DNA of 64,000 bases from CAJBLF01 sp964504915 (lineage in GTDB: Bacteria > Patescibacteriota > Gracilibacteria > Absconditabacterales > Absconditicoccaceae): positions 17,267 to 81,266 of the forward strand of contig CAZDFH010000007.1 in NCBI GenBank assembly GCA_964504915.1. Reading direction: 5' to 3'. A program made the translations under genes and the position numbers. The notes under the pieces are model-generated. The model did not search any database and had not been told where the DNA came from. It worked only from the letters and a program-made list of their open reading frames with translations. This document shows, in pieces, positions 41,370 through 52,485 of this stretch (position 1 is the first letter of the stretch; each line of letters begins with the position of its first letter).

Positions 41370-41939
41370 TTAGTTGCTGTGGATACAGGGATATCCTTTT
41401 TCTGGTCATTCTGGTCGAGCTTCTCTTATGAGTGCGTTCATCTTTTCTATATGGATTGGATGCCCATTATTTAGTGCCTGGCACATCCTCAGGATCTCTT
41501 TGAGACTTTTTTCTTCTCAATCGATTTCCGAGTAAAGCAGAATCTGATAGTATTTCATAAAATTTTTTATACTCAGTTTGTCTGGGGAAATATCTTCACA
41601 ACATTTTATAAGCTCGGCAGTGTCTGTAGATGCTTTCATCCTTTCTATTCTTGTCTGAAGTTCTTCTTTTGTATCTATATATCTTTCTAGTCCTTCTTCA
41701 AATCTTTGAAACCATTCTCTTTCTATTTTTTCTCCTCGGCTATGTTTCTTTGCTAATTCGTTGAATGTCTCTGGATCCATCTTGTCCAAAAAACTTGTGC
41801 CTAGAGAGTCATATAAAACACCGCACTCTTTGAGTGTATATATGATTTCTCGTTTCACTCTTTCTACATATATGTTCTGTGCCTGAAAACTATTGAACAC
41901 ATCACTATCTTTTAGCTGTCATATATCCTTATTCATCAT
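41370..41939 (-). CDS. Hypothetical helical protein of 189 aa
   Basis: A charged, mostly helical protein with no recognised domain. It includes SFQAQNIYVERVKREIIYTL near the start, FQRFEEGLERYIDTKEELQT in the middle and a DISPDKLSIKNFMKYYQILL segment, and ends EGPEKGYPCIHSN. Three TGA-coded glycines. An ATG three bases downstream (41936) is an alternative start. Same strand as rlmE with a 32-bp gap. Confidence 0.65.
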
Positions 41940-41997
41940 ACATGATAGTATTGATAAATGTGAGGTATATATACTTTTTTCCTCGCCAAAAACAATC

Positions 41998-42609
41998 TTA
42001 CTTGAGTATTAGCTTTCTGAGCTCTTTCCTGATCTGTTTGTGGTCTGGGAGAAATGATTCTACTAATGCCCAAAATTTTTTGCTATGATTTTTGATTTTC
42101 AAATGACAGATTTCGTGGATGATGACGTATTTGATATATTTGGTAGATACATGTACTAAACTCAAATTGAGTGAAATATTTTGGTCACTTGTACATGATC
42201 ATCGTTTGGACTTGGTTTTTCTGATTGTTAGCTTTCTGTACTTGATACCTAGCTTCTGGCTGTAATGATCGAGAATCGGTGTGGCATATTCTTGCAAAAT
42301 TTCTTTCAAAATTTTGTTAGTGTATAGTGTAGAGTGTATAGTTCAAAGTGTTGGTATTTTTTTGTTGTGTTGTTCGTAGAAATCCGTAAGTGAAACACGT
42401 TCACCAAAAAGTGTGATCGATTCGTGGTCGGAGGTCAGCATATGTGTTTTTTTGTTGTAGCGAACGAGGAGTTGTGCTCATTTTTCGAGCAAGGTATTTT
42501 TGAACGCTTCGTTATTTTTTAGCTTATTGGGAATGGAGATAAGAATCTTCCCATCCTTATCTATCCTGGCATATCCATTGCGAATATTTTTGTAAATAAT
42601 TTCTGGCAT
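41998..42609 (-). CDS. YgjP-like metallopeptidase domain protein
   Basis: This 203-residue protein of the YgjP/SprT-like zincin group is recognised by VIIHEICHLKIKNHSKKFWA near residue 165. HExxH is followed by a distal His and the FW motif typical of YgjP. Upstream are the KLTIRKTKSKRGSCTSDQNI segment and LNLSLVHVS. Predicted to be a cytoplasmic metal-dependent hydrolase; the E. coli homologue has been linked to nucleotide or protein hydrolysis but the physiological substrate is uncertain. Confidence 0.87.
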
Positions 42610-42745
42610 TTGTATTCGAGTATAAAATTTCTTTGCTAGAGATTATAGATTACCATCCCTAAGACAATAAGAAAAAAATTTGATTGCTTTCTGGATTGGC
42701 TTGTGTATTGTTATGTCTACGTGATTTATTCTCTTATGCTTTGCT

Positions 42746-43198
42746 ATGTTTGTGAGTAAGGAATTCCGTATTCTGACTACTAAATCACTAGAAGTGATAG
42801 ATCTTACTCATGAAGTAGAGCAATTTCTTGAAGCGCATAAATGCAAAAACGGTTTGGCAAATATATTCACCAAACATACTACAGCGACCATCAAAGTCAA
42901 TGAACTGGAGGATGGATTTGCGAAAGATTTGAAACATCGATGTGACAAATATGTGCCAGAGCATGACTTCTATCATCATAATGATTTGCCAAATAGAGAT
43001 CCCAGTACTATGTATCACGATAGAGAAGAAAGCCTTGATGGGCACTCGCATCTCAGGTATCTATTGATGTGAACGACGAGTGAAACGATTCCCGTCATAG
43101 ACGGCAAGATGCAACTGGGCAGATGGCAAAGTATTCTCTTTATCGAAATGGATCATGGGAAAGAGAGAACTGTTGTTTTTAGTTTTACAGGAGAATAA
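42746..43198 (+). CDS. yjbQ: YjbQ/UPF0047 family protein
   Basis: This 150-residue protein of the secondary thiamine-phosphate synthase enzyme family (YjbQ) has the typical blocks VIDLTHEVEQFLEAHKCKNG, IFTKHTTATIKVNE, GHSHLRYLLMGTT, IPVIDGKMQLGRWQSILFIE and the ending ERTVVFSFTGE. Some homologues show weak thiamine-phosphate synthase activity; the true function is debated. Gly in LMGTTSETIPV is TGA. Convergent with enolase. Confidence 0.92.
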
Positions 43199-43205
43199 TT
43201 CGCCG

Positions 43206-43278
43206 AAGGCGAAGTTGACGTCTTCGACTGTTGAGAGTTGAACCCGCCGTGGCGGGTGTTGAGAGTTGAGGATTGAAA
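43206..43278. repeat. GTTGAGAGTTGA words with CCCGCC hairpin
   Basis: GAAGTTGACGTCTTCGACTG, GTTGAGAGTTGAACCCGCCG and TGTTGAGAGTTGAGGATTG surround the hairpin CCCGCC/GGCGGG. The same words occur inside trmD (14452-14542) and at 3301 and 52959. Confidence 0.65.
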
Positions 43279-43292
43279 GTATTGATGATTTT

Positions 43293-43323
43293 AAAAAATC
43301 CGCCAAGTGACGGATTCTTTTTT
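43293..43323 (+). terminator. Rho-independent terminator
   Basis: AATCCG/CGGATT stem with a CCAAGTGA loop, preceded by As and followed by Ts, so it can work in both directions between yjbQ and enolase. Confidence 0.8.
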
Positions 43324-43329
43324 ATGTTT

Positions 43330-43357
43330 TGGAGGCGCATGCAATGCGCCTTTATCC
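43330..43357. repeat. Small hairpin repeat GGAGGCGCATGCAATGCGCC
   Basis: Covarying partner of the hairpin at 10801-10830; both arms changed together and the loop ATGCAAT is kept. Confidence 0.6.
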
Positions 43358-43370
43358 GGGAGCTTGTTTG

Positions 43371-44624
43371 TTATTTTCCGTATTTTGCACTTGCTCATAA
43401 TTTTTCTTCGATTCTCATCAATTGATTGTATTTACAAATTCTATCAGTTCTACTTGCTGATCATGTTTTGATGAATCCTGTGTTTAATGCGACCGCCAAG
43501 TCAGCGATGAAGGTGTCTTCTGTTTCTCCAGATCTATGAGAGATGATAGCATTCATACCATGATCTTGAGCCATACGTACACAGTCTACGGTCTCTGAAA
43601 CCGTTCAGATTTGGTTAAGTTTGATAAGGATAGCGTTGGCCATGTCTTGGTCGATTCCCATTTGTAATCTCTCCATGTTGGTCACGAAAAGGTCGTCTCC
43701 GACAAGCATAATTTTGTCTTTCAATCTCTTGGTAATTTCTTTCCATCCGTCAAAATCATCTTCTGCCATACCATCTTCGATAGAAATGATTGGATATTTT
43801 TCTACTCGTGAAGCGTAGAGATCGACAAGTTGTGTGTGGTCAAGAATTTTTCCTTCACCAGCTAAGTTATATTTTCCCTCTTTGAAAAATTCTGATGCGG
43901 CGCAGTCGAGTGCTAATTTTATTTTGCCTTCGTGTCCTGCTTGTTTGATTGCTTCCATAATCACTTGGATGGCTTCTTCGTTGCTTCCAAGATTTGGCGC
44001 ATATCATCATTCATCTCCGACTGAAGTTACCATGCCTTTTGCTTTCAAAATTTTCTTCAAGTTGTGAAATACTTCTGCGCCCATTCTGACTGCTTCGTGA
44101 ATATTCTCAGCTCCGACGGGTACGATCATAAATTCTTGGATGTCGACATTGTTGTCAGCATGAGATCATCAATTCAAAATATTCATCATAGGAAATGGCA
44201 ATGTATGTCATTTTCCTTCATTGATATATTCGTAGATTCGTTTGTTTTCTGATTTAGCAGCAGCTACGACAAATGCCATAGAAACGCCAAGAATTGCGTT
44301 TGCTCAGAGCTTGGATTTAGTCGGCGTGCCATCGAGTCTAATCATCAATTCGTCGAGTTCTCTGACGGTCGGAAAATCTTGTCCGATGACAGCATCTTTG
44401 ATACTGGTATTTACATTGTTGACGGCTTTCAATGTTCCCTTGCCGAGATATCTCATCTTGTCATCGTCTCTGAGTTCGAGTGCTTCGTGTACTCCTGTCG
44501 ATGCTCCTGATGGGACGATAGCTCTCCCCATGACACCATTGTCCAATGTGACTTCTACTTCTACGGTTGGATTTCCCCTAGAATCTAGCACTTCGCGTGC
44601 AAATACATTCTGAATCTTACTCAT
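43371..44624 (-). CDS. eno: Enolase
   Basis: This 417-residue phosphopyruvate hydratase converts 2-phosphoglycerate to phosphoenolpyruvate. It starts MSKIQNVFAREVLDSRGNPT. It has VPSGASTGVHEALELRD, MMNILNGGSHADNNVDIQEF (substrate His), SIEDGMAEDDFDGW and GDDLFVTN. The signature ILIKLNQIGTVSETVD and ISHRSGETED follow. With gpmI in the same window it supports a working lower glycolysis. Several universally conserved glycines (e.g. LNQIGT) are TGA. Length is slightly below the family norm (about 430). Confidence 0.97.
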
Positions 44625-44661
44625 CTATTTATAATTAAGTAATAAAATAATAAAATAAGGT

Positions 44662-44702
44662 GTCGTTAGCGAGTTCACGTGTTAAAGGGTTAACGGGTTC
44701 TT
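44662..44702. repeat. GAGTTAAAGGGTTAACGGGT word repeat
   Basis: GCGAGTTCACGTGTTAAAGG and GTTAACGGGTT upstream of enolase belong to the family at 6566-6652 and 34631-34670. Confidence 0.55.
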
Positions 44703-44784
44703 ATGGTAAACAAAAATTTCTGACTGACTTCTCATTTATTCTTTCTGTCACGTTTTTCAAGATGAATGGTAGACTGTTTGTCTC

Positions 44785-45558
44785 TTATGTATTTAATTTT
44801 TTTGCTTTTTTGTAAGCTTGCACCATGCCGGATTGGATGCCTTTGTCTACTCATTTTTTCTTCATCGTCTCAAGAGCGGCTTGTGTCGTTCATCATTTGC
44901 TGGTTACATTTTTTCTGAGCTGATGTGCTGGAAGTCATGATTGGTCTAGTAACTTTGCTGAACCGATGAATGTCTCTCTAGCAATCATTTCTGCTTCACT
45001 TGCTGTGAACCCAAATTTCTGTGCTTGCTTCTGGATAATTTCCGTCATATAGAAAAAATATGCTGGGCCTGATCATGAGAGTGCAGCAATCTTGTCTATC
45101 TCGTCTTCATTTTTTACTTGGATCATTTTGCCGACAGAAGCGAAAACTTTTTTGAGTATTTGCATTTTTTTCTGATCGATATGTTTTCCTTGTACGTATC
45201 ACATGACTCATCTGCCGGAGCTGAGAGGGGTATTTGGCATTGCTCTAACAACGTTTTTATTTTTACTCAATGTACGTATTTTTTGGATAGTGATTCCCGC
45301 CATGATGGAGAAGATTAACGTGTGTTTTCCAAACGGGGTGAAATCGACGGTTCAGATATGTTGTGGTTTGACTGCGAGGATAAGAATATCTGTCTTTGGA
45401 TTGATGCCAAAGTTTATGTTATATTTTTTTTTGAGTCTATTTATATTGTCTGGGCTTTTTTCACTGACAAAGATTTTGGACGGAGGATATTTAGCATCTA
45501 TAAATGCCTGCAACAAAATCTGTCACATATTTCCACAGCCGATGAATTGGATATTCAT
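44785..45558 (-). CDS. proC: Pyrroline-5-carboxylate reductase
   Basis: This 257-residue ProC is the NAD(P)H-dependent last step of proline synthesis. It begins with the Rossmann motif MNIQFIGCGNMGQILLQAFI. Family blocks include ILILAVKPQ, VVRAMPNTPL and the signature AALSGSGPAYFFYM. Near the C-terminus is LRKNVTSKGGTTQAALETM. Several glycines, including those of GSGPA and SKGGTT, are TGA. No other proline genes are in the window. Confidence 0.94.
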
Positions 45559-45665
45559 TTTAGTAATTTTTTATGTAGTAAATGACGGACTATGTATACG
45601 TTTATTGTGAGCGAAATCAATTTATCATAATGGACTTCGTAGGACATACTTTTACAATACTCTTT

Positions 45666-45880
45666 TTCTGGTGCCTCCCGGCGGGGCCCTACGGGGTGTT
45701 ACTTTTTGCTCCCGGGTTCCCGCTGGTGCGGGACAGGCGCCAAGTAACCTAAAAAACCCTTTATCCACCGAAGGTGGGCTCGTCGACATTAGGCAATATC
45801 GTGGGTTTCCTTACTTCATCTTCTGCTTTCCATTAGGCCTACGTTGGCTTCTTTTTTTGCTGGTAGATTAATGTCGACAC
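45666..45880. repeat. GC-rich palindromic block between proC and tsaC
   Basis: The 385-bp gap 45559-45943 has no convincing gene. Its centre is unusually GC-rich, with GGTGCCTCCCGGCGGGGCCC, CCCGGGTTCCCGCTGGTGCGGG and a GGCGCC site, followed by CCCTTTATCCACC/GGTGGGC. The 10-bp inverted repeat GTCGACATTA/TAATGTCGAC (45782-45791 and 45869-45878) encloses about 77 bp. It looks like a composite or decayed palindromic element. An open frame on the plus strand (45671-45871) has no coding character. Confidence 0.5.
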
Positions 45881-45943
45881 CTTTGTGCCCCAAACTTTAA
45901 GTTCTAAACTCTAAGTTCTAAGTACTCCCAACTAAGTTCTAAT

Positions 45944-46471
45944 TTATCTTTCGATGATTTTATTCTCTACCAAATCAATCAAAACCGATGGTCTGCCATC
46001 CAATGTTCATCCATCGATTACGTAATCTACTTGCTCACTTATTTCTGTCGGTAATTGAAGAATATCATTTATCGCAGGTTCTCCAGAGATGTTGCATGAG
46101 GTGGTAATAAATGGTTCGCCAAGTGCTTGTACAAAATTTTGAAATGGATGTTTGATAATCCTGACTCCAGGTGTTGTATAGTCAAAAATATAGGTCACTC
46201 CATGATAAGTATTTAGATATATTTTCAATGTTTCAATATTCGCTTCGGGATATTCTTTTTCTATCCAATCAAAATCTGGAGCGATGATGGAAAATAATTT
46301 TTTCTCATCTCTTTGTTTGATGGCAAAGATTTTATTGACCATCATCGTAGAATATATTCATCCGATACCATAGATGGTATCTGTAGGATAAATAAAAATC
46401 TTTCCATCTCTTGCTTCTTGGAGATAGAATGGTTGATTGTCTAAGAATTCTTGTAAAGGAACTATCTGCAT
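45944..46471 (-). CDS. tsaC: Threonylcarbamoyl-AMP synthase (Sua5/YciO/YrdC)
   Basis: This 175-residue YrdC-domain protein makes threonylcarbamoyl-AMP for the universal t6A37 modification of tRNA. Typical blocks are IFIYPTDTIYGIG near residue 26, then IFAIKQRDEKKLFSI (K-R-x3-K) and TPGVRIIKHP. FITTSCNISGEPA and DGRPSVLIDL (family P-S-T-V-x-D) end it. It is shorter than Sua5, lacking the C-terminal domain. Gly in YGIGG and DYVIDGGTLDG is partly TGA. Confidence 0.92.
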
Positions 46472-46529
46472 TGTTCAATAAAATGATAAAATGATAACAG
46501 CTTCGCGATAAAATGATAAAGTGCTCTTC

Positions 46530-48311
46530 TTACTCTATAAATCCTCATGATTGAATGTTTCGGAGCTTTTTGTAGACTCCGTCTGGCTTCGCGAGAAGCT
46601 CTTTGTGGCTACCGTGTTCTATAATTTGTCCTTTGTCCATGACGATGATTTTATCCATTTTCATGATCGTTGAAAGTCTATGTGCAATGACGATAGCTGT
46701 CTTGTTTTTCAATACTTCATCCATTGCTTCTTGGATGAGTTGTTCAGACTTGGAGTCGAGACTGGATGTTGCTTCGTCCATGATGATGATTCTCTTATTC
46801 TCCAGAATTGCTCTTGCTATCGCTACTCTCTGCCTTTCTCCGCCAGACAATTTAATTCCTCTTTCGCCGACGAGTGTCTCATATCCTTCCTTGAAGTTCA
46901 TGATAAACTCATGACATCTTGCCATCTTGGATGCTGCGATAATTTCTGCTTCTGTCGCATCTGGTTTACCGTAGCAGATATTTTCTCTTAATGTCCTATG
47001 AAAAAGAATCGGATCTTGTGGTACCATAGAAATGCTATCTCTGAGTGAATCTTGTGTCACTCTGGCTATATTTTGATCGTCAATCAAAATCTCTCCACCT
47101 TGGATGTCAAAAAATCTAAACAGAAGTTTGACTACGGTTGTCTTACCTCATCATGATTCACCTACTATCGCGACTTTTTCTCCGGGTTTGATTTTGAGAT
47201 CTAGTTTCGTGAAGACGGGTTTGTCAGACACATAGTGGAAGTCGACCTGGTGAAAGTCAATCCTACCGTCGTGGACCTTCAGTATTTTTTTTGTGTGATC
47301 TACGATTTCGTGTGGAGTAGCTAATATCTCCAGCATCTCTGCAGATTCTCAGATACTTTTGTTTATTCTTTTGAAGATGTGATCTAAGGTAGACATTTGA
47401 TCAAAGAGTTTGAATACGTAGGTCTGTACTAATACGATTATTCAGACTGAGATGACTCATTGTGCTCGAAGATGAATGGCTGCGTATAATGCGCCTATCT
47501 CAAAAGCTACCAATAGAGTACTGTTTATCGCACGAATGACCTCTCCTCTAAATCGTGTCTTGCTTTGTATCTTGCGTCGTACATTTAATGTGTCGGTAAA
47601 CTTTTTAATTTCTCTTGAAAGTGATGCAAAGGTCAAGATATTAAAGTTGTTACTAATGGTATCTGAAAGCTCTCCTGTGATTTTGGAATCATGCTCGTTG
47701 GCTAATACTTCATAAGGAATATTCCGTCTGTATAATAGATATTGTACTATGCTAAAGATGCCTACGAAGATCAAAAATATCCATCATAATAATTGGCTTT
47801 GCAAAAATATTGTGATAAGAATAAACGGAAGAAAAATTGCCAATCTCCATATATCTACCATAAAAATATCGGTAATCGTTTCATATGCTCCCGCTAATTT
47901 ATTCACTTTTTTTATGAGAGAGCCAGAAAAATTGTTAGAAAAAAATCTATACGAATGTCTGTGAAGATAAGAAAAACATTCAAGCATTACTTTCCTAATA
48001 TTTCTTGTTTCTAGTGGGATGATGCTACATCCGAATAATCTCCATCATCCTGCTCGGACGATGTTCAATCCTAGAATGATCATCAATATGGCTATTAATT
48101 TTTGTACTGTTTCTAGCTTCGATCCTCCTGTATATGCAAGCATAATATCGACCATATGTGCAAAATAGATAGGCTGGACGAGAATGCTGATAGAAGCTAT
48201 TAGTACTCCAAATAAGCCTATAATCATCATCCACTTCTGTGACATATTTATCCTCCAGAAATATTTGATTACCTGGCCCATGCCGATTTGTGATTTTTGC
48301 TTCTTGGGCAT
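46530..48311 (-). CDS. ABC transporter, fused permease and ATP-binding protein (exporter type)
   Basis: This 593-residue half-transporter has residues 1-330 that form an ABC type-1 membrane domain with about six helices. Residues 345-593 are the nucleotide-binding domain: Walker A GESGGGKTT (two of its glycines TGA), Q-loop SMVPQDPILF, signature LSGGERQR, Walker B IIIMDEATSSLD and the H-loop AHRLST. It should act as a homodimer or heterodimer exporting lipids, drugs or peptides. No partner half-transporter is in the window. Confidence 0.94.
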
Positions 48312-48618
48312 TATAACATGTGCTACTTATTAAAAAGCTACGGCAGTTGTCCGTAGCAGATGGATAGAAGGAATTGTTTTTACTTTTTCTTGTCTACTTA
48401 TAAAAACATTCTCCTCGTAGTCATCTGCCACTGGTATCGGTCCTCGCTGTGATATTTACCCATTGGTATCGCATATACAAATCGATATAGATAAAAAACT
48501 GCTCTATATATGTATACGAATAAGTAGTCACTTTGTGACAAAATGGTAGTTGGTATCTAGTCGCTAGTAGTTAGTAGCTAGTAGTTAGTAGCTAGTGGTT
48601 GTGATGGTATTCCAAAAT
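48312..48618. other. Intergenic region with tandem TAGTAGCTAGTAGTTAG words
   Basis: No gene seen in this 307-bp gap. It holds a GCTACGG/CCGTAGC hairpin (48340-48356) and, at 48550-48600, tandem TAGTAGTTAGTAGCTAGTAG units. This is a simple repeat rather than a CRISPR, as no spacers are present. Confidence 0.55.
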
Positions 48619-49251
48619 TTATAACTTAGGTAGGTCCATCATGTCCGTCTTTACCGTAATTTTCATTTCTGATGTGATGATGACAGTAATGATCCCATGC
48701 AAGAGAATCCATACGGGTGTAAGTGCAAAAAATTTCATAATATATGGATTGGTAGAGATGGTCGTAGCTAGTCCTTGAAGCATCCCTATATTGCCGACAT
48801 TTATTCCCATGAGTGCAATCTGTAATGTTAGGATAATACTTACTATTGTCATTGGAACCAGTACTATTTGCAACATCTTTTTGGATGCCTCATCGAAGGG
48901 GAGGGATATATGTATCTTGGATTTTTTGTAGATGATGACGAGTAGGACGATGTACAACACCAATATGATAGTAGTCTGTCCATTCGTGAAAAAAGTTCAG
49001 AGTGTTTTGTAACTTAATCCAGCAAATTTTAGTTCAGGGAACTGAGTGAGATAACTAATAAGCATATTGATGGAGATGCTGGCTGCTCGACAAATACTGC
49101 TGAGGATGTAATTCCCCAAAATTATTTTGATCATTTTCTCTACGCCGATGGCAAACGAAAAAATTATTAGTGCTGCGAGAATGATGACGATAATATACAT
49201 TATTACTTGCTCGGTCATTGGCTTCTTATATATAAAAGTATTACGTATCAA
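48619..49251 (-). CDS. Multi-pass membrane protein, unknown function
   Basis: This 210-residue protein has five or so hydrophobic segments and short polar loops. It begins MIRNTFIYKKPMTEQVIMYI and ends with a polar ITVKTDMMDLPKL tail. The overall plan recalls Yip1-like membrane proteins but no motif is decisive. Two TGA glycines occur, one between the two halves (TLGTFFTNG). Confidence 0.65.
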
Positions 49252-49373
49252 GGCATAAGCCTGCCTGCTGGTAGGTAGGTATCAAGATATGGTCTTTTGT
49301 CTATGTTTTTAGGTTGAAAAAGCTCCTGTGATGAGTACATGTATAGCATACTTTTACTAGCCTATGCAAATTG

Positions 49374-50072
49374 ATGGAATTTTCAAGGAGAAGATGATTT
49401 ACGTTATGGGAAATCCTTGTGATCGTTGTAGTAATTTCTGTTGGTTTAATGTCTATTATCTCGCTTCTCACCTATGGTATCAATTTTGTGCAAAAAAGTA
49501 GACAGAGAGTCATTGCGCTTAATCTTGCTAGAGAAGGTATCGAAGCTGTTTATCAAATAAGAGATACTAATTGGCAGAGGTGGTGATGAATGAAAGATGC
49601 TTGTCGGCTTAAAGTTGATCCGTTATTAGATGAAAATACTCCCTGATGTTCCGACGATACGTGGATGGCGAGTGGCCATTACATATTACAGACGACCGTG
49701 ATGTCCGGTCAGCAATATTTTGTTTTAACGTGATATACGTTAGACGGGTTACAGCTTTCTGGTGGCATCACTACAGGAGAACTGAATTATAGTTTGTGTC
49801 AGTCATGAGGGGTACGAACTTCTTGTCCATGAGTGGTATCTCTGACCCCAGAGGGTAGATACTTTAGAGAAGTAAAATGATACGGAGTATTCCTCAAAGA
49901 TGTAGCTACTACATGAGGACAATTTATTGTTTGTCCTAATGGTACTGATGTGCAGACGTGCGGATCTGAACGTGCTAAAGAGTTCCGTTTCTGTAGTAAA
50001 GTAGTCTATGTCGGTTATGGCACGGGTCAAGTAGAACTGTGTGGGGTGATTACTAATTTTAAGGGGAAATAA
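49374..50072 (+). CDS. Type IV pilin-like protein (prepilin N-methylation motif)
   Basis: This 232-residue protein has a class III signal peptide: a short basic leader MEFSRRRG, then F-T-L-W-E-I-L-V and a hydrophobic helix. Prepilin peptidase should cut between G8 and F9; Glu at +5 is present. The G at -1 is a TGA codon, so correct export relies on the recoding. The C-terminal part is beta-rich with Cys pairs (e.g. SCPG, VCPNGTDVQTCGS, LCGVITN). Probably a minor pilin or pseudopilin. Confidence 0.85.
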
Positions 50073-50159
50073 AAAATCGAAATTAAAATTTAGAATTTAG
50101 AAACCACCATTTTAAAATTACCAATTAGAAATTATAAATTTTACTCCAGTATATAAGAT

Positions 50160-52361
50160 ATGGACGTCAGTGAATTAAAAAAGTTTTTTGCTTATAAGCC
50201 ATTTCTAAACAAAGATCCAAGATTGTTATTGGATACTATTTTGGAACAAGCACAAAGATATCTCCCCAAAGAACAAATCCCTAAAATCAAAAAAGCATAT
50301 GCTTATGCACTGGCTAAACATACCTGACAAAAAAGACTTTCAGGGGAAGAATATATTGTCCATCCTCTCAAGGCCACGATTTTTCTTATGGAAATTAACC
50401 CTGATGTCGAAACTATCCAGACTTGTCTTCTCCATGATGTGATAGAAGATTGTGATGTCTCGGTGGAAGAAATAGAGCAAGAATTTGGTAAAGAGGTCGC
50501 TGTGCTCTGTGAATGAATGGTAAAGGTTTCTAAGATCAAATATAAGTGACAGGATAGGCACCTAGAAACATTAAAGAAAACTTTCCTGGCTATGGCCCAC
50601 GACTTGAGAGTTATCTTCGTAAAACTTGCTGATCGTATCCACAATATTCAGACTTTGCATTATCATCCCAATCCCATTAAGAGGCAAAAAATAGCTACTG
50701 AAACTATGAAGATTTTTGTCCCTATTGCTAGGAGGCTTGGTCTATATTATTATCAAATTTATCTAGAAAATTGATCTTTCCAGATTCTTTATCCTATAGA
50801 ATTTCAGGAAATTTTTGCTTATATCAAAAAGTATTTTGGCGAAGGTGAAAAATATACAGAGAAGGGTATTAAGATTATTACTGATATGCTTCACAAGGAA
50901 GGTATCCGTGATTTTGAAGTGAAATGAAGAGTTAAAAGTCCGTATAGAGTATTTGAAAAAATGGAGTATAGATATCACTCTCAAGATATATGAAGTGTTA
51001 TGGATCTCTTAGCTTATAGAGTGATTACCAAGACGGTGGCTGATTGCTATATGGTACTTGGTATTATGCACAAGTATTATACTCCACTCATCAAGAAAAT
51101 TAAGGATTATATCGCGGTCCCTAAGTCCAATGGCTATCAGAGTATCCATACTACGGTGCTGGGTATGTTTACTTTCCCTGTCGAAATCCAAGTAAGAACA
51201 TATGAGATGGATGATATCGCGGAGTATGGTGTGGCTGCACATTTTGCTTATAAGGAGTCAGGATCTTCTGTGAAGGTATCTTCTCAGCAAACACAATGGA
51301 TCAAAAAATTACAAGATATCGTCAATACTTACAAATCATCTGATGATAAAGAATGATTTAAAGAAGAGCTTAATATAGAAGTTTTGGATAAACGTAATTA
51401 TCTTTATACGCCTCAATGAGATGTCATAGAATTGTCTGCTGGTGCTAGTGTATTGGATTTTGCGTTTGCTATCCATACTGATATTGGCTTGAGATTTAAA
51501 AGTGCAATTGTCAACTGAGAAATCAAACCTATCAGTTTTGTTCCGTCAATGGGCGATGTCATCAAAATCAATACCTTCAAAAATAGATATTCAGCAAATA
51601 AATATCGGTTAGATTTTATTCGCACTTCATGAGCAAAGACTGCTCTCAATAAATTTCTCAAGGCACAACAGAAGACAGATATCATTAGACAGGTCACACA
51701 AGATCTTAATGAATATCTTGATTCCTACTGATTGCCACATCTGGGTAATTCCGAAGATAAAATTAGCAGACTCTATGATAAAGAACAGCTTGAGAGAAAA
51801 CTTCTTAGTATCTATGATAGGAAGGACAATCTTTCTGGACTTGTTAAAGAATCTTATCGCAAAGAATGGGAAAATGCACGTAAAAAGGCTTCTTTGCCAC
51901 TCAGAAAACATGTACCTAATCAAGCTACTGTTGCCGTGGATGGAGATCAAATTCTCAATTACTCTTTCTGCCCGGAATGTACTCCGGAAGCTTGAGATAG
52001 AATTATTGCGAAGACAGGAAAAGATGGTATCAAAATCCATACTTTGGATTGTAGAGCAATGAAAACGATCGCTTTTGATAAATTTCTGGAGGCACATTGG
52101 GTGTGAGAAGAAGAAAATATATATCAGGTGATTATTGAGTGTAAACTTTCTACTAAATACTGACGTATTATGAATATCGTTCAGATTTTTTCTGATTTAA
52201 ATATTTCTGTCACGCAGGTGTCTATTAAAAATTTGCCTGATGGAAATAGTGTCGTCACTATGGAATCAGAGCTAGCTAATCCCGCTAAGATTACTTTCCT
52301 ATTGAATAGCTTGAAAAAACATGATGATTCCGTACAGGTGCTAAAGAAGAGAATCTTCTAA
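50160..52361 (+). CDS. rel: RelA/SpoT bifunctional (p)ppGpp synthetase/hydrolase
   Basis: This 733-residue Rel-family alarmone enzyme governs the stringent response. The HD hydrolase domain is at residues about 40-190 (YIVHPLKATIFLM, LLHDVIEDCDVS, KLADRIHNIQTL). The synthetase domain follows at about 230-370 (DLLAYRVITKTVADCYMVLG, YIAVPKSNGYQSIHTTVLG, EIQVRTYEMDDIAEYGVAAH). The TGS domain is near 405-460 (VLDFAFAIHTDIGLRFKSAI). The C-terminal ACT domain includes RIMNIVQIFSDLNISVTQVS. Both catalytic halves look intact by motif. TGA glycines are frequent. Located between a pilin-like gene and a zinc-ribbon membrane protein. Confidence 0.95.
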
Positions 52362-52440
52362 ATCGGTAACATGAATGACGGGTAAAATGAGCGGAATGGG
52401 AAAATTGGTAACATGGGAGTTGGGTGAAATGAGTAGAATG
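52362..52440. repeat. GGGTAAAATGAGCGGAATGG word repeat
   Basis: Repeats of GGTAAAATGAG, GGAAAATTGGTAACATGG and GGGTGAAATGAGTAGAATG follow the rel stop. The same family occurs at 8258-8350, 38973-39020, 40080-40125, 40690-40735 and 54200-54250. Confidence 0.6.
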
Positions 52441-52485
52441 CAATTATTGCTAAATTATATATTTTAAACTCTAAATTATTTCATC

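Noticed and set aside
45671..45871. 66-codon plus-strand ORF in the GC-rich block
   Set aside because: It is made of palindromic sequence and low-complexity codons, has no homologue I recognise and no start signal; kept only as a repeat region.
48550..48600. Regular short repeats resembling a CRISPR array
   Set aside because: Units are 7-14 bp tandem words with no spacers and no cas genes nearby.
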